Assembly: GCF_020179605.1 (NCBI RefSeq)
Contig: NZ_JAINZO010000001.1
Coordinates: 310,001 to 374,000, forward strand
Reading direction: 5' to 3'
Length of the DNA stretch: 64,000 bases
DNA from: Geomonas agri
GTDB taxonomy: Bacteria; Desulfobacterota; Desulfuromonadia; Geobacterales; Geobacteraceae
Part shown: one piece after another, positions 18,318-27,970 of the stretch
How the letters are laid out: each line of letters opens with the position of its first letter
How positions within the stretch are numbered: position 1 is the stretch's first letter
Translations under genes and position numbers: made by a program
Notes under the pieces: model-generated
What the model was told of the DNA's origin: nothing
Seen by the model: the letters and a program-made list of their open reading frames with translations, nothing else
Database searches by the model: none

Positions 18318-19259
18318 GTGCAGAAACTAGCCAAGGTAGACGAGATGAACGCGGTACTGGAGGAACTCTCCAGTCAGCACCTGAAAGGGAAGGTGAGGGC
18401 GTTGCGCCTGAGCCTGATGGCCCTTCTGACCGGCGGGCACATCCTCCTCGAGGACATCCCGGGGTTGGGCAAGACCACCATGGCCCTTGCTTTCGCCAGC
18501 GCCCTGGGGCTCTCCTTCGGCCGGGTCCAGTGCACCAGCGACCTGCTTCCCTCCGACATCACCGGTCTTTCCGTCTTCGACCGCACCGAGGGGCGCTTCA
18601 ACTTCATCCGCGGCCCGATTTTCAACAACATCGTCTTGATCGACGAGATCAACCGCGCCATGCCCAAGACCCAGAGCGCGCTCCTGGAGGCAATGGAGGA
18701 GCGGCGCGTCACCGTGGAGGGAGTCACCTACCAGCTTCCCGAGCCGTTCCTGGTGCTGGCAACCCAGAACCCGGTAGAGCAGGTGGGGACCTACCCGCTG
18801 CCCGAATCGCAGATGGACCGTTTCCTGATCCGCACCGGCATCGGTTATCCCCCCGAGGAGATCGAGAAGGGGATCCTGAGACAGGGGAGCATCCGGGACG
18901 AGATCATGCACATTCCGGCCCTGGTGCGCAGCGATGACCTGCTTGCCGCCATCGCCGCCGTCAAGGAGGTGTACGTCGGCGAGAAGGTGACTGACTACGT
19001 CTACGCCATCATCAAGGCGACCCGTAACCACCCGTTGATCCAGGCCGGCCTGTCGACCCGCGGCGGCATCGGCATGGTCGACGCCGCCAAGGCGGCCGCC
19101 TACCTGCACGGCCGCGACTTCGTGGCGCCCGAGGATGTCAGAGACGTGGCCCATGCCGTCTGCCCGCACCGCCTCATCTTCCGCCCCGAACACGAAGGGG
19201 TGGACAAGGAGCACGTATTAAACGCGATCTTAAAGGAGATCCCTCTCCCTCTCACATAA
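18318..19259 (+). CDS. MoxR-family AAA+ ATPase
   Basis: 313 residues from GTG 18318, which follows GGGAGG at 18304-18309; the frame extends further upstream without support. AAA+ features: Walker A 'DIPGLGKTTMA', Walker B 'IVLIDEINRA', sensor 1 'LATQNPVEQ', and 'ESQMDRF' arginine region. MoxR ATPases act as chaperones for metal-protein or envelope complexes and are typically followed by DUF58 and transglutaminase genes, exactly as here. Its stop overlaps the probable start region of the DUF58 gene. Confidence 0.92.
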   Translation: MQKLAKVDEMNAVLEELSSQHLKGKVRALRLSLMALLTGGHILLEDIPGLGKTTMALAFASALGLSFGRVQCTSDLLPSDITGLSVFDRTEGRFNFIRGPIFNNIVLIDEINRAMPKTQSALLEAMEERRVTVEGVTYQLPEPFLVLATQNPVEQVGTYPLPESQMDRFLIRTGIGYPPEEIEKGILRQGSIRDEIMHIPALVRSDDLLAAIAAVKEVYVGEKVTDYVYAIIKATRNHPLIQAGLSTRGGIGMVDAAKAAAYLHGRDFVAPEDVRDVAHAVCPHRLIFRPEHEGVDKEHVLNAILKEIPLPLT

Positions 19260-19303
19260 AGCTCACCAAGGGGGGCGGGCTGTACGTCGCGTCGACCCTG
19301 CTG

Positions 19304-20122
19304 TTGGGGGTGTCCGCGGTCAACACCGGCAACAACCTCCTCTTTCTCATCGTCGCCGCCATGCTTGCTTTCATGGCGACCACGGGGGTGCTGGGGTGGC
19401 TGAACATCCGCGGGCTTGCCCTCAGTGTGCATCTCCCCGATGAGGTCTATGCCGGCACCGATACCTTCCTCTCCATCACGCTGAACAACCGCAAGAGGTA
19501 CCTCCCCTCCTTCCTGATCCGGGTGACCATCGCGGGCGGCTCCACCTGGTTCCTCATGGTCGATGGCAAACTGCCGCAGTCGGGATCGCTGCTGCTTTCC
19601 TTTCCGGTGCGCGGTCCCCTGCAGCTTCCCGATGCCACGGTCAGTTCACCCTTTCCCGTCAACTTCTTCATCCGTGCCGCATCGGTGCCGGTGCACCAGG
19701 AGTGCACCGTGTTCCCGGCACCGCACCCGTTGCCGGTCCCGGCGCCGGGAGGAATACCCGATGCGGGCGAGGCGGCTACGGTCGCTGCCCCCGGCTACGA
19801 CGGCGAATTGGCCAAAATCTCGGATTACCGCGGCGGCGAACCCCTGAAGTTGATCCACTGGCGCCTCTCCGCCAAGCACGAAGTGTTCAAGGTGAAGGAG
19901 TTGACCGCATCGGCGGCGGAGCCACTGCTACTCGACCTCGACCTGATACCGGGGCGCGACCTGGAGCAGCGCCTTTCCTTTTGCGCCTTCCTGGTGAACC
20001 GCCTGGTGAGGGGGGGACGGCCGGTCGGGCTCAAGCTCGGGGAGCGCGTCATCACCCCCGGCAGCACCCGGAGCCATCGGCTCAGACTGTTAACGGAACT
20101 GGCAAATTATGGTAAGAATTGA
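19304..20122 (+). CDS. DUF58 domain membrane protein; start uncertain
   Basis: At least 272 residues from TTG 19304, the first standard start codon in frame. The upstream in-frame codons, back to 19256, read like a natural DUF58 N-terminus ('KLTKGGGLYVASTLLLG'), so translation probably begins earlier. The codon at 19256 is ATA inside the MoxR stop (ACATAA); an ancestral ATGA overlap is likely. Two hydrophobic segments are near the N-terminus and the DUF58 core is 'YRGGEPLKLIHWRLSAKHEVFKVKEL' split over its two motifs. Partner of MoxR and the transglutaminase. Function in the envelope is inferred. Confidence 0.85.
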   Translation: MGVSAVNTGNNLLFLIVAAMLAFMATTGVLGWLNIRGLALSVHLPDEVYAGTDTFLSITLNNRKRYLPSFLIRVTIAGGSTWFLMVDGKLPQSGSLLLSFPVRGPLQLPDATVSSPFPVNFFIRAASVPVHQECTVFPAPHPLPVPAPGGIPDAGEAATVAAPGYDGELAKISDYRGGEPLKLIHWRLSAKHEVFKVKELTASAAEPLLLDLDLIPGRDLEQRLSFCAFLVNRLVRGGRPVGLKLGERVITPGSTRSHRLRLLTELANYGKN

Positions 20123-21995
20123 CCTCCTATTGAGCGGGCTCACCGCCTGCATCGCGCTGATCGGGTACCTGCCTTTGCAGGCCTACCTCGATCCCTTCGC
20201 CCGCCTGTTCTTCCCGGTGGCGCTCCTGCTGGCTGTCTACCTGCAGGTCAAGGGGCGGGCCCTGCCGCCGCGGGTGTTGACGCCGGCCTCGATACTGCTC
20301 TTTCTCTACCTCGCCGCCCAGTTTTCCCTGAGCAACCTGGTGCCGGTGACGTCCGACCTGCTGGTGGTCTTTCTGGGGGTGAGGCTGATGGGCGAGCGTC
20401 TCGGGCGCAACTACCTGCAGGCCTTCGCCCTTTCCCTCTTCTGCCTGGCCGCCTCCTCGCTCTACGAGATCTCGGCGGTTTTCCTGGTGTATCTCTTCTC
20501 CCTGCTGCTCCTGGTGGCGGTGGGCCTGGTGCTCTTGACCTTCCACGCCCAGGATCCTTCTACCGTGCTGCCCAAGCAAGAAGCTAAGAGGGTCTTGACG
20601 GTCGCCGCCCTGATGCCGGTCGCATCGCTGCCGCTGCTGCTCCTTCTCTTCTTTGTCCTGCCCAGGACGCAGTACCCGATGTGGAACTTCCTGAATGGGC
20701 CGGCGGGTAAGAAGACCGGCCTGTCGGACACGGTGCAGCCGGGGACGTCATCGGTCGTCTCAGAAACCAAGGGGGTGGTGCTGCGGGCGGTCACCCCCAA
20801 GGTTCCCGAACAGAAACTGTACTGGCGCGCGGTAGTGCTGAATGCGTTCAAGAAAGATGCCTGGGTGCGGGAGAAGGTCGCAGGCGATGCTCAATCGGTC
20901 ACCAGGGGAAACCCGGTATTGCAGGAGATTTATCCCGAGCGGTCCGCTACCCCGTATCTTCCCGCGCTCAACGTGACCCGCACCGTCACGGGCCTGCGCA
21001 ACGAGGCGGCCAGCGATGCCATCTTCGTGTCCCGTCGTCCATTGGACAAGAAGGTCAGGTACCTTGCAGAGTCGGTGCTTGCCGATACGCTCCAGACCAA
21101 GCGGATTGCAAGGGACTTCTATCTTAAGCTTCCGGAGCCGGTCTCGGAACGGATGCGGGCCGAGGGGCGCACCGTGGCACGCTCCGGTCGCAATGCCGAA
21201 GAGAAGATGACGGCGTTAGAGGCATTCTTCCGCGGGCAGCACCTGCGCTACGCCAATACCGACCTCCCGGTGGGTGGCGATCCACTTGACGCCTTCCTCT
21301 TCGACAGGAAGCGGGGCAACTGCGAGTACTTTGCCTCCTGCTACGCCATCCTGCTGCGCCTGGCCGGTGTTCCCTCGCGCCTGGTTGGGGGGTATCGAGG
21401 CGGGACCTACAACGATGTCGGTGGGTACTATGTGGTCACCGAAGACATGGCGCATGTCTGGGTGGAAGCGTACCTGGACGGTGCGGGGTGGCGGACGGTG
21501 GACCCGAGTGCCTGGGCACTGGGGACGGTGCGGAGCACCCAGGCGGGAGGACTTGCCATGTATCTCGACATGGTGGGGTTCTATTGGGACAAGGCCGTGG
21601 TCACCTATGACCTTGACAAACAGATTGCCTTGGTGCGAAATGCCGGGACAAAGGCCCGGAACCTGCGTTTGCCACCCTGGTTCGGTAACGTATTGCTCCT
21701 GTCCCTTCCGGTCCTGGGGGGGGTGATCCTTTTGGCCCTCTGGTACAGGCAGCGCCCCCCAACGGTGGAGGCTCGTCTGTTGCGGCGCATGCTCCGCCTG
21801 CTGGCCAAACGCTATCCCGGCGAAATCAAAGGGGACGAGGGGCTCTTCGAACTCTCGGCGCGGCTCCACGACCGGCACCTGGCCCGTTTCGCTGCCCTGT
21901 ACGGCGCCGCGGTCTATCGCGACCGTCCGCTCACTCGTGGCGAGGCGGCGCAGCTCGAGGAAATCCTTCGGGAGGCATCCCAGGATCGGCCTTGA
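20109..21995 (+). CDS. Membrane transglutaminase-like protein (TgpA type)
   Basis: 628 residues. The N-terminal ~200 residues form several transmembrane helices (DUF3488-like). A periplasmic transglutaminase-fold domain follows with an intact Cys-His-Asp triad: C405 in 'NCEYFASCYAILLRLAGVP', H449 in 'MAHVWVEAYL' and D465 in 'TVDPSAW'. A further helix sits near 525-545, then a DUF4129-like cytosolic tail. It overlaps the DUF58 gene by 14 bases. The moxR-DUF58-transglutaminase trio is widespread but the substrate is not established. Confidence 0.92.
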   Translation: MVRIDLLLSGLTACIALIGYLPLQAYLDPFARLFFPVALLLAVYLQVKGRALPPRVLTPASILLFLYLAAQFSLSNLVPVTSDLLVVFLGVRLMGERLGRNYLQAFALSLFCLAASSLYEISAVFLVYLFSLLLLVAVGLVLLTFHAQDPSTVLPKQEAKRVLTVAALMPVASLPLLLLLFFVLPRTQYPMWNFLNGPAGKKTGLSDTVQPGTSSVVSETKGVVLRAVTPKVPEQKLYWRAVVLNAFKKDAWVREKVAGDAQSVTRGNPVLQEIYPERSATPYLPALNVTRTVTGLRNEAASDAIFVSRRPLDKKVRYLAESVLADTLQTKRIARDFYLKLPEPVSERMRAEGRTVARSGRNAEEKMTALEAFFRGQHLRYANTDLPVGGDPLDAFLFDRKRGNCEYFASCYAILLRLAGVPSRLVGGYRGGTYNDVGGYYVVTEDMAHVWVEAYLDGAGWRTVDPSAWALGTVRSTQAGGLAMYLDMVGFYWDKAVVTYDLDKQIALVRNAGTKARNLRLPPWFGNVLLLSLPVLGGVILLALWYRQRPPTVEARLLRRMLRLLAKRYPGEIKGDEGLFELSARLHDRHLARFAALYGAAVYRDRPLTRGEAAQLEEILREASQDRP

Positions 21996-22056
21996 CACGG
22001 GACCGGCTTTGATTTAGTTTTAGCATTCCGTATTTTCAGGGGTATGAGGCGTTAAC

Positions 22057-23895
22057 TTGGCTTCCAAAAAAGAAAAAATTCTGGAAAGTGCCCAGCGGTT
22101 CGTGCTGAAGGGGCAGATCGACAAGGCGATCAAGGACTACCAGCAGGTGGTGGCCTTGGAGCCCAACGATATTCGCTATCGCCAGCGTCTGGCCGAGCTG
22201 CTGGTGCGCGACAGCCGCAAGGATGAGGCGATCCAGCAGTACGAGGACATCGGCAAGCATTACGCCGACAACGGCTACTTCCTCAAGGCCATCGCCATCT
22301 ACAAGCAGATCCAGCGTCTCAACCCCGGCAACGTCGTCACTGCCCTCACCATTGCCCACCTCAATCACCAGCAGGGACTGATCGGTAACGCCTTGGCCGA
22401 ATACGGCCAAGTGGCGGCGCTGTATGAGAAGGAAGGGGCGCTGAAGGAGGCGCTCAAGGTGGTGGAAAAGATGCTCGTCGTGGATGCCGAGCATGCCGCC
22501 ACCAAGCTGAAGTACGCGGAAATCCTCTACGCGACCGGCGCAGCGGAGCAGTCCCGGGAGACCTTCGCCGCCCTGGTCACCGCTTTGCGCAACCGTGGTC
22601 TCGATGGCGAGGCGGCCTCGGTCGCAGCGCGTGCCCAGGAGCTGTTCCCGGAGGAGGAGCAGGAAACGGTCCAGCCCCCCCCCACTGTTGCCGAAGAGGA
22701 CGGGCTCGCCGCGGATGGTTTCGACGCTGGGGAAGAGGTGCCCGGGGTGCAGGCATCCCCCTGGGAGGCCGAGGTCGAAGCGCCGGTTGAAGAACCAGTC
22801 CTGCCGGATTGGGACGCTCCCGCTGAAGAACTCCCTGATCCCTTTGCAGCGCCGGCATCGACGCCGCAGCCCGAGCCCGTGGTGGCACCCCCACCGTCCT
22901 ACGAGGCTCCTGCGCCGTGGGACACCGAACAGGAAGAGACCGAGATGGCGGGGACCATTGCCTGGGAAGAGGAGATCGATCTCGACCTGGACGATGATGG
23001 CTTTGACGCCGCGTCGGCTCCCGAACCGGCGGCCGCTGTCGAGCCGCCTGCTGCATTCCCTGAGCCGGCGACACCGCCAGTGGTCGAGGTGGAGTTTCCG
23101 GCCGATTTCCCCTTGGAACTGGACTTCGAGGAGGTCGAGGAGGAACTGGCGGAGGCCGAGCCGGAAGAGGCGCCGGTACCGGTGGTGGAACTGGACCTGG
23201 ACCAGGAAGGGGAGTTGGAGTTGACCCTGCCCGACCAGGAGACCCCCTTCGGGGAATTTTCCTGGCAGGAAGAGCAAGCCGAGCTGCCGCAGGAGCCTGA
23301 AGCAGCTGAACCGGCGACGGAACTGGCCGAGTGGGAGGAGGCCGAGCTGGAACTCGAGCCGGAGATCGAACTCGACGAGCCGGAAGCGCCTGCCGTGCCA
23401 GAAGTGCCCGCCGAGCCGGAGCCGGTCCAAGCCAGAGGTTGGGAGGAAATCTTCCCGCAGGCGGCAAGCGACGCCGAGCTCGACCCCGTGGAACTCGAAT
23501 CACATTACGATCTGGGTATCGGCTACAAGGAGATGGGGATGTACGCCGGTGCCATTAAGGAGTTCGATATCGCGGCGGGGAACCCGCAGCGCCGCTTCGA
23601 CTGCCTGACCTTGCAGGCCATCTGCTACCGTGATAAGGGTGAGCCGGCCAAGGCCGAGGAGCTGTTGCGGCACGGCCTGGAATTGGACGTCATCTCCAGG
23701 GAGGAGCGGACCTGTCTCAATTATGAGTTGGCCGTGCTTGCGGAGGGAAGCGGCGCGGTGGAAGAGGCGGTGGACTTGTACCGCGAGGTGATTCGCGCCA
23801 ATCCGGCCTACCAGGATGCCTCCAGCAGGCTTTCCGCCCTTTCGGGAGAAGAGATCCCGGATATCATCGACCTGGAATTGGAAGAGGGAGCCTGA
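22057..23895 (+). CDS. Tetratricopeptide repeat protein with long acidic linker
   Basis: 612 residues starting at TTG 22057 ('MASKKEKILESAQRF'), which is the natural start for this kind of protein. TPR-like helices occupy residues 1-200 ('GQIDKAIKDYQQVVALEPND'), then a ~260-residue Glu/Pro/Ala-rich low-complexity stretch (about 200-470), then another TPR block ('LESHYDLGIGYKEMGMYAGA') to the end. No signal peptide is seen. It is 61 bases after the transglutaminase gene and ends 3 bases before the convergent TonB-like gene. Probably a scaffold protein; function not assigned. Confidence 0.8.
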   Translation: MASKKEKILESAQRFVLKGQIDKAIKDYQQVVALEPNDIRYRQRLAELLVRDSRKDEAIQQYEDIGKHYADNGYFLKAIAIYKQIQRLNPGNVVTALTIAHLNHQQGLIGNALAEYGQVAALYEKEGALKEALKVVEKMLVVDAEHAATKLKYAEILYATGAAEQSRETFAALVTALRNRGLDGEAASVAARAQELFPEEEQETVQPPPTVAEEDGLAADGFDAGEEVPGVQASPWEAEVEAPVEEPVLPDWDAPAEELPDPFAAPASTPQPEPVVAPPPSYEAPAPWDTEQEETEMAGTIAWEEEIDLDLDDDGFDAASAPEPAAAVEPPAAFPEPATPPVVEVEFPADFPLELDFEEVEEELAEAEPEEAPVPVVELDLDQEGELELTLPDQETPFGEFSWQEEQAELPQEPEAAEPATELAEWEEAELELEPEIELDEPEAPAVPEVPAEPEPVQARGWEEIFPQAASDAELDPVELESHYDLGIGYKEMGMYAGAIKEFDIAAGNPQRRFDCLTLQAICYRDKGEPAKAEELLRHGLELDVISREERTCLNYELAVLAEGSGAVEEAVDLYREVIRANPAYQDASSRLSALSGEEIPDIIDLELEEGA

Positions 23896-23898
23896 TTC

Positions 23899-24648
23899 CT
23901 ACCAGGAGAGCAGGTTGAGCGGAGGGACCAGGCGCACCGGTGCCTGGAAAAAGTCCCCGATGTAGTTGGGCGGTACCGGAGGCAGCGGGCCGGCCGACTC
24001 CAGCGTCTTCTGTACGGCCCGATCGTAAACGATGTTCCCCGAACTTTGCAGGATGGTGCTGCCGATGATCTCGCCGCTACGGGTTATGGTGAGGTTCACC
24101 ACGATCGGCGCCACCTTCTGGTCCTTTTGTTCCAGCCACCACTTCTCGTTCACCCCCTGTAGCAGCCGAATGTAATAATCCTTGATCTCCGGGCGCAGTG
24201 TTTCGCCGTCGCTGAGCGGCTTGAAGTACCCCTTGGTGAGACCCATGCCAAAGGTGGTGCGTGATTGCTCCTCCACGGAGGTCTGGCGCTGTGCCGCTTG
24301 GGGCGGGGGCGACGCGGGCTGCGCGGCCTGCACCGGCTGCGGCGTCGGGGTGGGCGGCAGCGGCTCGGCTTCTTCCTGGGGGAGTTCCGGCTCGGGATCG
24401 GGCTGGGGCTGCGGCTGCACCGCGGGAGCGGCCGGGACCGGAGCGGGGATGGTATTGAGGTCGACGAAGGTGACGGCGGGGCGGGCGGGTTCACCGCCCC
24501 CAGGGATGCCGAGCAGGGCCACCGCGCAGACCAGGTGCAGCGCCAACGAGACCGCGAGCCCGGTGAGCAACTGCTTGTTGAGGCTGGTCGGGGACTGCTC
24601 TTCCTCGAGCGGGCAGAGTGGATCGAGCGGATCTATCGCGTCTTGCAT
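23899..24648 (-). CDS. TonB-like energy transducer
   Basis: 249 residues with a TonB layout: short cytosolic N-terminus, one transmembrane helix at about 27-46 ('LLTGLAVSLALHLVCAVAL'), a Pro/Gln/Glu-rich periplasmic spacer (about 60-120) and a C-terminal TonB-type domain ('VVNLTITRSGEIIGSTILQ', 'YDRAVQKTLESAGPLPPVP'). Such proteins couple the proton-motive force through ExbB/ExbD to outer-membrane transport; no exbBD genes are nearby. Start 'MQDAIDP' at 24648. Convergent with the TPR gene with only 3 bases between. Confidence 0.85.
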   Translation of the reverse strand: MQDAIDPLDPLCPLEEEQSPTSLNKQLLTGLAVSLALHLVCAVALLGIPGGGEPARPAVTFVDLNTIPAPVPAAPAVQPQPQPDPEPELPQEEAEPLPPTPTPQPVQAAQPASPPPQAAQRQTSVEEQSRTTFGMGLTKGYFKPLSDGETLRPEIKDYYIRLLQGVNEKWWLEQKDQKVAPIVVNLTITRSGEIIGSTILQSSGNIVYDRAVQKTLESAGPLPPVPPNYIGDFFQAPVRLVPPLNLLSW

Positions 24649-24766
24649 GGCTGCTTGGGTCCTTCTCCGGGCCTGAAAAACGGGGCGTGAGGTTGGTTAG
24701 TGTCCGTCATGTATAACAAATTCGTGGCGGATCTGGCAACCAAAGAAAGACGTTTACGGAAAATGC

Positions 24767-24790
24767 GAAGGGACCCCGCGGGGTCCCTTC
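24767..24790. terminator. Perfect 24-base palindrome, terminator after maeB
   Basis: GAAGGGACCCCG followed directly by its exact complement CGGGGTCCCTTC. T-rich sequence follows on the plus strand (CTTTGTTTT) and ATTTTCC on the minus strand. It lies between the maeB stop and the TonB gene, insulating the two minus-strand genes. Confidence 0.85.
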
Positions 24791-24842
24791 TTTGTTTTGG
24801 CAGTTTTGGGAAATGGCCCATCCCACTCCTTTGCGGGAGAGG

Positions 24843-27179
24843 CTAGGGTGTTGCGGCTGGAGCGTCAAGGGGGGCGGAGCTTGCCGCAAGCGCGGGAACG
24901 CTTCGGCTGACGTTCCAGCGCAGTTCCTCCTGCATGCTCTGCGCGTCGACCACGGCGATCGCGGCCATGTTGACGATGGTGGCGACGTCATCGCCCCGTT
25001 GCAGCACGTGCACCGGTTTCTTCATCCCCATCAGGAGCGGGCCGATTGCCTCCGCGCCTCCCAACCGGTGCAGGAGCTTGTAACTGATGTTCCCCGAATT
25101 CAGGTCCGGAAAGATGAGGATGTTTGCGGGGCCGGTCAGAGTGGAGAAGGTGTAGTTGGCCAGAAGCTCCGGCGTCACCGCTGTGTCCGCCTGCATCTCG
25201 CCGTCGATCTCCAGTTCCGGTGCCCGGTCCTTCACGATCTCCACGGCGCGCTTCACCTTCTGGGTCAGGGCGTGGTTCACCGAGCCGAAGTTGGCGAAGG
25301 AGAGCATGGCTATGCGCGGCACGATGTCGAGCAGTTGCACTTTTTCCGCCGCCAAGAGTGCGGTCTCCGCCAACTCCTCGGCGGTAGGTTCGATCTCCAC
25401 CGTGGTGTCGGCCATGAAGTAGATCCCCTTCTTGAAGACCATCATGTACATGCCGTGCACCCCGGTCAGTTGCGGCTGCCTGCCTATCACCTCTAGTGCT
25501 GGCCGGATAGTGTCGGGGTAGTGGGTGTCGATGCCACCGAGCAGCGCGTCGGCGTCCCCCATGTGCACCATCATGGCGCCAAAGTGGTTGCGCGACTTGC
25601 GGCGCACGATGCGCTGCGCCTCGGTGAGCGTGATCCCCTTGCGTTGCCTCATGCGGTACAACTCCTGCGCATAGGGCTCGGTCAGTTCGGAATCTTCCGG
25701 GTCGACGATGGTCACGTTCAGTTCCATCCCCAGTTCGGCCATCTTTTCCAGTACTTTGGCGCGGTTGCCGATCAGGATCGGGTGAGCGATCCCTTCCTCC
25801 ACCAGGTGGTAGGCCGCCTTGAGGATCTTCTCGTTGTCCCCCTCCGGGAAGACGATCTTCTTGGGATCGCATTTCGCCTTGTTGATGATGGTGCGCATGG
25901 TTTCCTTGGCGCGCCCCTGCAGCGTTTCCAGCCACTCGACGTAGCGGTCCATGTCTTCGATGGGGGTGCGCGCCACGCCGCTCTCCATGGCCGCCTTCGC
26001 CACCGCCGGGGCCACCCGCAACAGGGCGCGCGGGTCGAAGGGTTTGGGGATGATGTAGTTGCGCCCGAATGAGAAGCTCTGGTTGCCATAGGCGCGGCAG
26101 ACCGAGTCGGGACACTCCTCCTGCGCCAGCTGTGCCAGGGCGAACACCGCCGCCTTTTTCATCTCCTCGTTGATGGTGCTGGCGCGGACGTCGAGAGCGC
26201 CCCTGAAGATGAAGGGGAAGCCGAGCACGTTGTTGACCTGGTTTGGATAGTCGCTGCGGCCGGTGGCCATGATAACGTCGGAGCGGACCGACAGTGCCTC
26301 TTCCGGGGTGATCTCCGGGTCCGGATTGGCCATGGCCATTATGATGGGATCCTTAGCCATGTCCCGCACCATCTGCGGTGTTACCGCACCCTTGGCTGAG
26401 ACGCCGATGAAGACGTCCGCGCCGCGCATAGCCTCCTCCAGGGCGCGCCACTCGGTGTCGATCGCCAGTCGATCCTTGTAGGGGTTCATCCCCTCGGTCC
26501 TCCCCTTGTAGATCACCCCCTTGGTGTCGCACATGCAGAGGTTTTCCGGTCGGGCGCCCAGGGAGATGACCAGGTTTGCGCAGGCGACGCCGGCAGCCCC
26601 GGCGCCGTTCACGACTATGTGCACCTTGTCGATCTTCTTCCCCACCAGGTGCAGCGCGTTGATGAGCGCCGCCGAGCAGATGATGGCAGTGCCGTGCTGG
26701 TCGTCGTGGAAGACCGGGATGTTCATGGTCTTCTTCAGCTCCTCCTCGATGTAGAAGCACTCCGGCGCCTTTATGTCCTCGAGGTTTATGCCGCCGAAGG
26801 TCGGTTCCAGGAGCTGGACCACCTTGATCACGTCGTCCGGGTCCTCCGATTTCACCTCCAGGTCGAAGACGTCGACGTCGGCGAAGCGCTTGAAGAGGAC
26901 CCCTTTCCCCTCCATGACCGGCTTGCCGGCCAGCGCCCCGATGTTGCCCAGGCCCAGCACCGCGGTGCCATTGGAAACCACCGCGACCAGGTTTCCCTTG
27001 GCGGTGTAGAGGTAGGCGTCCGACGGCCTTTGTTCGATGGCGAGGCAGGGCTCGGCCACGCCCGGGGTGTAGGCGAGGGACAGGTCGAGGGAGGTGAGGC
27101 AGGGCTTGGAGGAGATCACTTCGATCTTTCCCTTGCGGCCGGTGGCGTGGTATTCAAGCGCGTCTATCTTCTTCGTCAT
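24843..27179 (-). CDS. maeB: NADP-dependent malic enzyme with phosphotransacetylase-like domain
   Basis: 778 residues. The N-terminal ~430 residues are malic enzyme ('[15 protein letters not shown]', '[14 protein letters not shown]', '[13 protein letters not shown]' nucleotide loop, 'MANPDPEI'), decarboxylating malate to pyruvate. The C-terminal ~340 residues resemble phosphate acetyltransferase ('[18 protein letters not shown]', '[16 protein letters not shown]') and usually play a regulatory role in MaeB proteins. The length fits the two-domain type. Single gene with its own terminator. Confidence 0.95.
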   Translation of the reverse strand: MTKKIDALEYHATGRKGKIEVISSKPCLTSLDLSLAYTPGVAEPCLAIEQRPSDAYLYTAKGNLVAVVSNGTAVLGLGNIGALAGKPVMEGKGVLFKRFADVDVFDLEVKSEDPDDVIKVVQLLEPTFGGINLEDIKAPECFYIEEELKKTMNIPVFHDDQHGTAIICSAALINALHLVGKKIDKVHIVVNGAGAAGVACANLVISLGARPENLCMCDTKGVIYKGRTEGMNPYKDRLAIDTEWRALEEAMRGADVFIGVSAKGAVTPQMVRDMAKDPIIMAMANPDPEITPEEALSVRSDVIMATGRSDYPNQVNNVLGFPFIFRGALDVRASTINEEMKKAAVFALAQLAQEECPDSVCRAYGNQSFSFGRNYIIPKPFDPRALLRVAPAVAKAAMESGVARTPIEDMDRYVEWLETLQGRAKETMRTIINKAKCDPKKIVFPEGDNEKILKAAYHLVEEGIAHPILIGNRAKVLEKMAELGMELNVTIVDPEDSELTEPYAQELYRMRQRKGITLTEAQRIVRRKSRNHFGAMMVHMGDADALLGGIDTHYPDTIRPALEVIGRQPQLTGVHGMYMMVFKKGIYFMADTTVEIEPTAEELAETALLAAEKVQLLDIVPRIAMLSFANFGSVNHALTQKVKRAVEIVKDRAPELEIDGEMQADTAVTPELLANYTFSTLTGPANILIFPDLNSGNISYKLLHRLGGAEAIGPLLMGMKKPVHVLQRGDDVATIVNMAAIAVVDAQSMQEELRWNVSRSVPALAASSAPLDAPAATP

Positions 27180-27487
27180 GGCATCCTCCTCGAAACAGGT
27201 AGCGACGGTGAGTTATGCGGACTGGAAAAAACGGCTGAAACTGGCTTCGCGGGTAAAGAAGGAAACGGTACTGCCACATTGCGGTGCAGAAACAACAGGA
27301 AGTTACATGAGCTGCGAAAGTATAGCATGTCACCTGACCGGATCAATCGCCGGCCTTGTCGCCGGATCGATCTCATTCACAGCCCCGGGGGCAGCTCCTT
27401 TACTGCAATGTCAGGTCGAGGTTGTAAATTGACACAATCTGGTTGATAATCTTCGCGGCTATAACAGGAAGCGAAGGGGAGGATGTC
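27180..27487. other. Divergent spacer maeB/HIT gene, no firm element
   Basis: No gene was recognised in these 308 bases. TTGACA occurs at 27429-27434 and TATAAC at 27460-27465, but their spacing (25 bases) is too wide for one promoter. The region must contain the promoters of maeB and the HIT-ROK pair. Confidence 0.4.
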
Positions 27488-27970
27488 ATGGACAGGCTTT
27501 GGGCACCCTGGAGGGTCGAGTACCTGACGCAGCCGCCGGCGCCGGGCTGCATCTTCTGTGCTGAGGGGGACGACCGGGACCTTTTGATCATCCACCGCAC
27601 CCCGCTGGCCCGCGTCATGCTGAACCGCTACCCGTACTGCAACGGGCACCTGCTGGTTTCGCTGCACCGACATACCGCTGAGCTGGGCGAGTTTTCCGGC
27701 GAGGAGCTGCAGGAGCTCCTGCGCGTGGCGGCGCTGTGCAAGGACGTCCTGATCCGCTCCAGCAGCCCCGACGGCTTCAATATAGGCATGAACCTCGGCA
27801 AGGCGGCCGGCGCCGGCGTCCTGGATCACCTTCACCTGCACGTGGTGCCGCGCTGGAACGGAGACAGCAACTTCATGTCCGTGGTGGCGGAGGCGCGCGT
27901 GCTTCCCGAGGCGCTGCTGGCAACCTACGACAGGCTGCTCCCCTTCTTTCCCAAAACGGAGGGTGCGTGA
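27488..27970 (+). CDS. HIT-family nucleotide hydrolase/phosphorylase
   Basis: 160 residues. The histidine triad is in 'GVLDHLHLHVVPRW'; 'PGCIFC' near the N-terminus and 'NRYPYCNGHLLVSLHRH' are typical of the Ap4A phosphorylase-like HIT branch. It acts on dinucleoside polyphosphates or aminoacyl-/nucleotide adducts in the cytosol. GGAGG at 27478-27482 selects ATG 27488 over an upstream ATG. It overlaps the ROK gene by 4 bases. Confidence 0.92.
   Translation: MDRLWAPWRVEYLTQPPAPGCIFCAEGDDRDLLIIHRTPLARVMLNRYPYCNGHLLVSLHRHTAELGEFSGEELQELLRVAALCKDVLIRSSSPDGFNIGMNLGKAAGAGVLDHLHLHVVPRWNGDSNFMSVVAEARVLPEALLATYDRLLPFFPKTEGA

Noticed and set aside
22036-23430. 464-codon minus-strand frame opposite the TPR protein
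   Set aside because: Complement of the low-complexity Glu/Pro region, giving Leu/Arg/Phe-rich noise.
27094-27432. 112-codon frame between maeB and the HIT gene
   Set aside because: Overlaps the start of maeB, has no ribosome-binding site and mixed composition.
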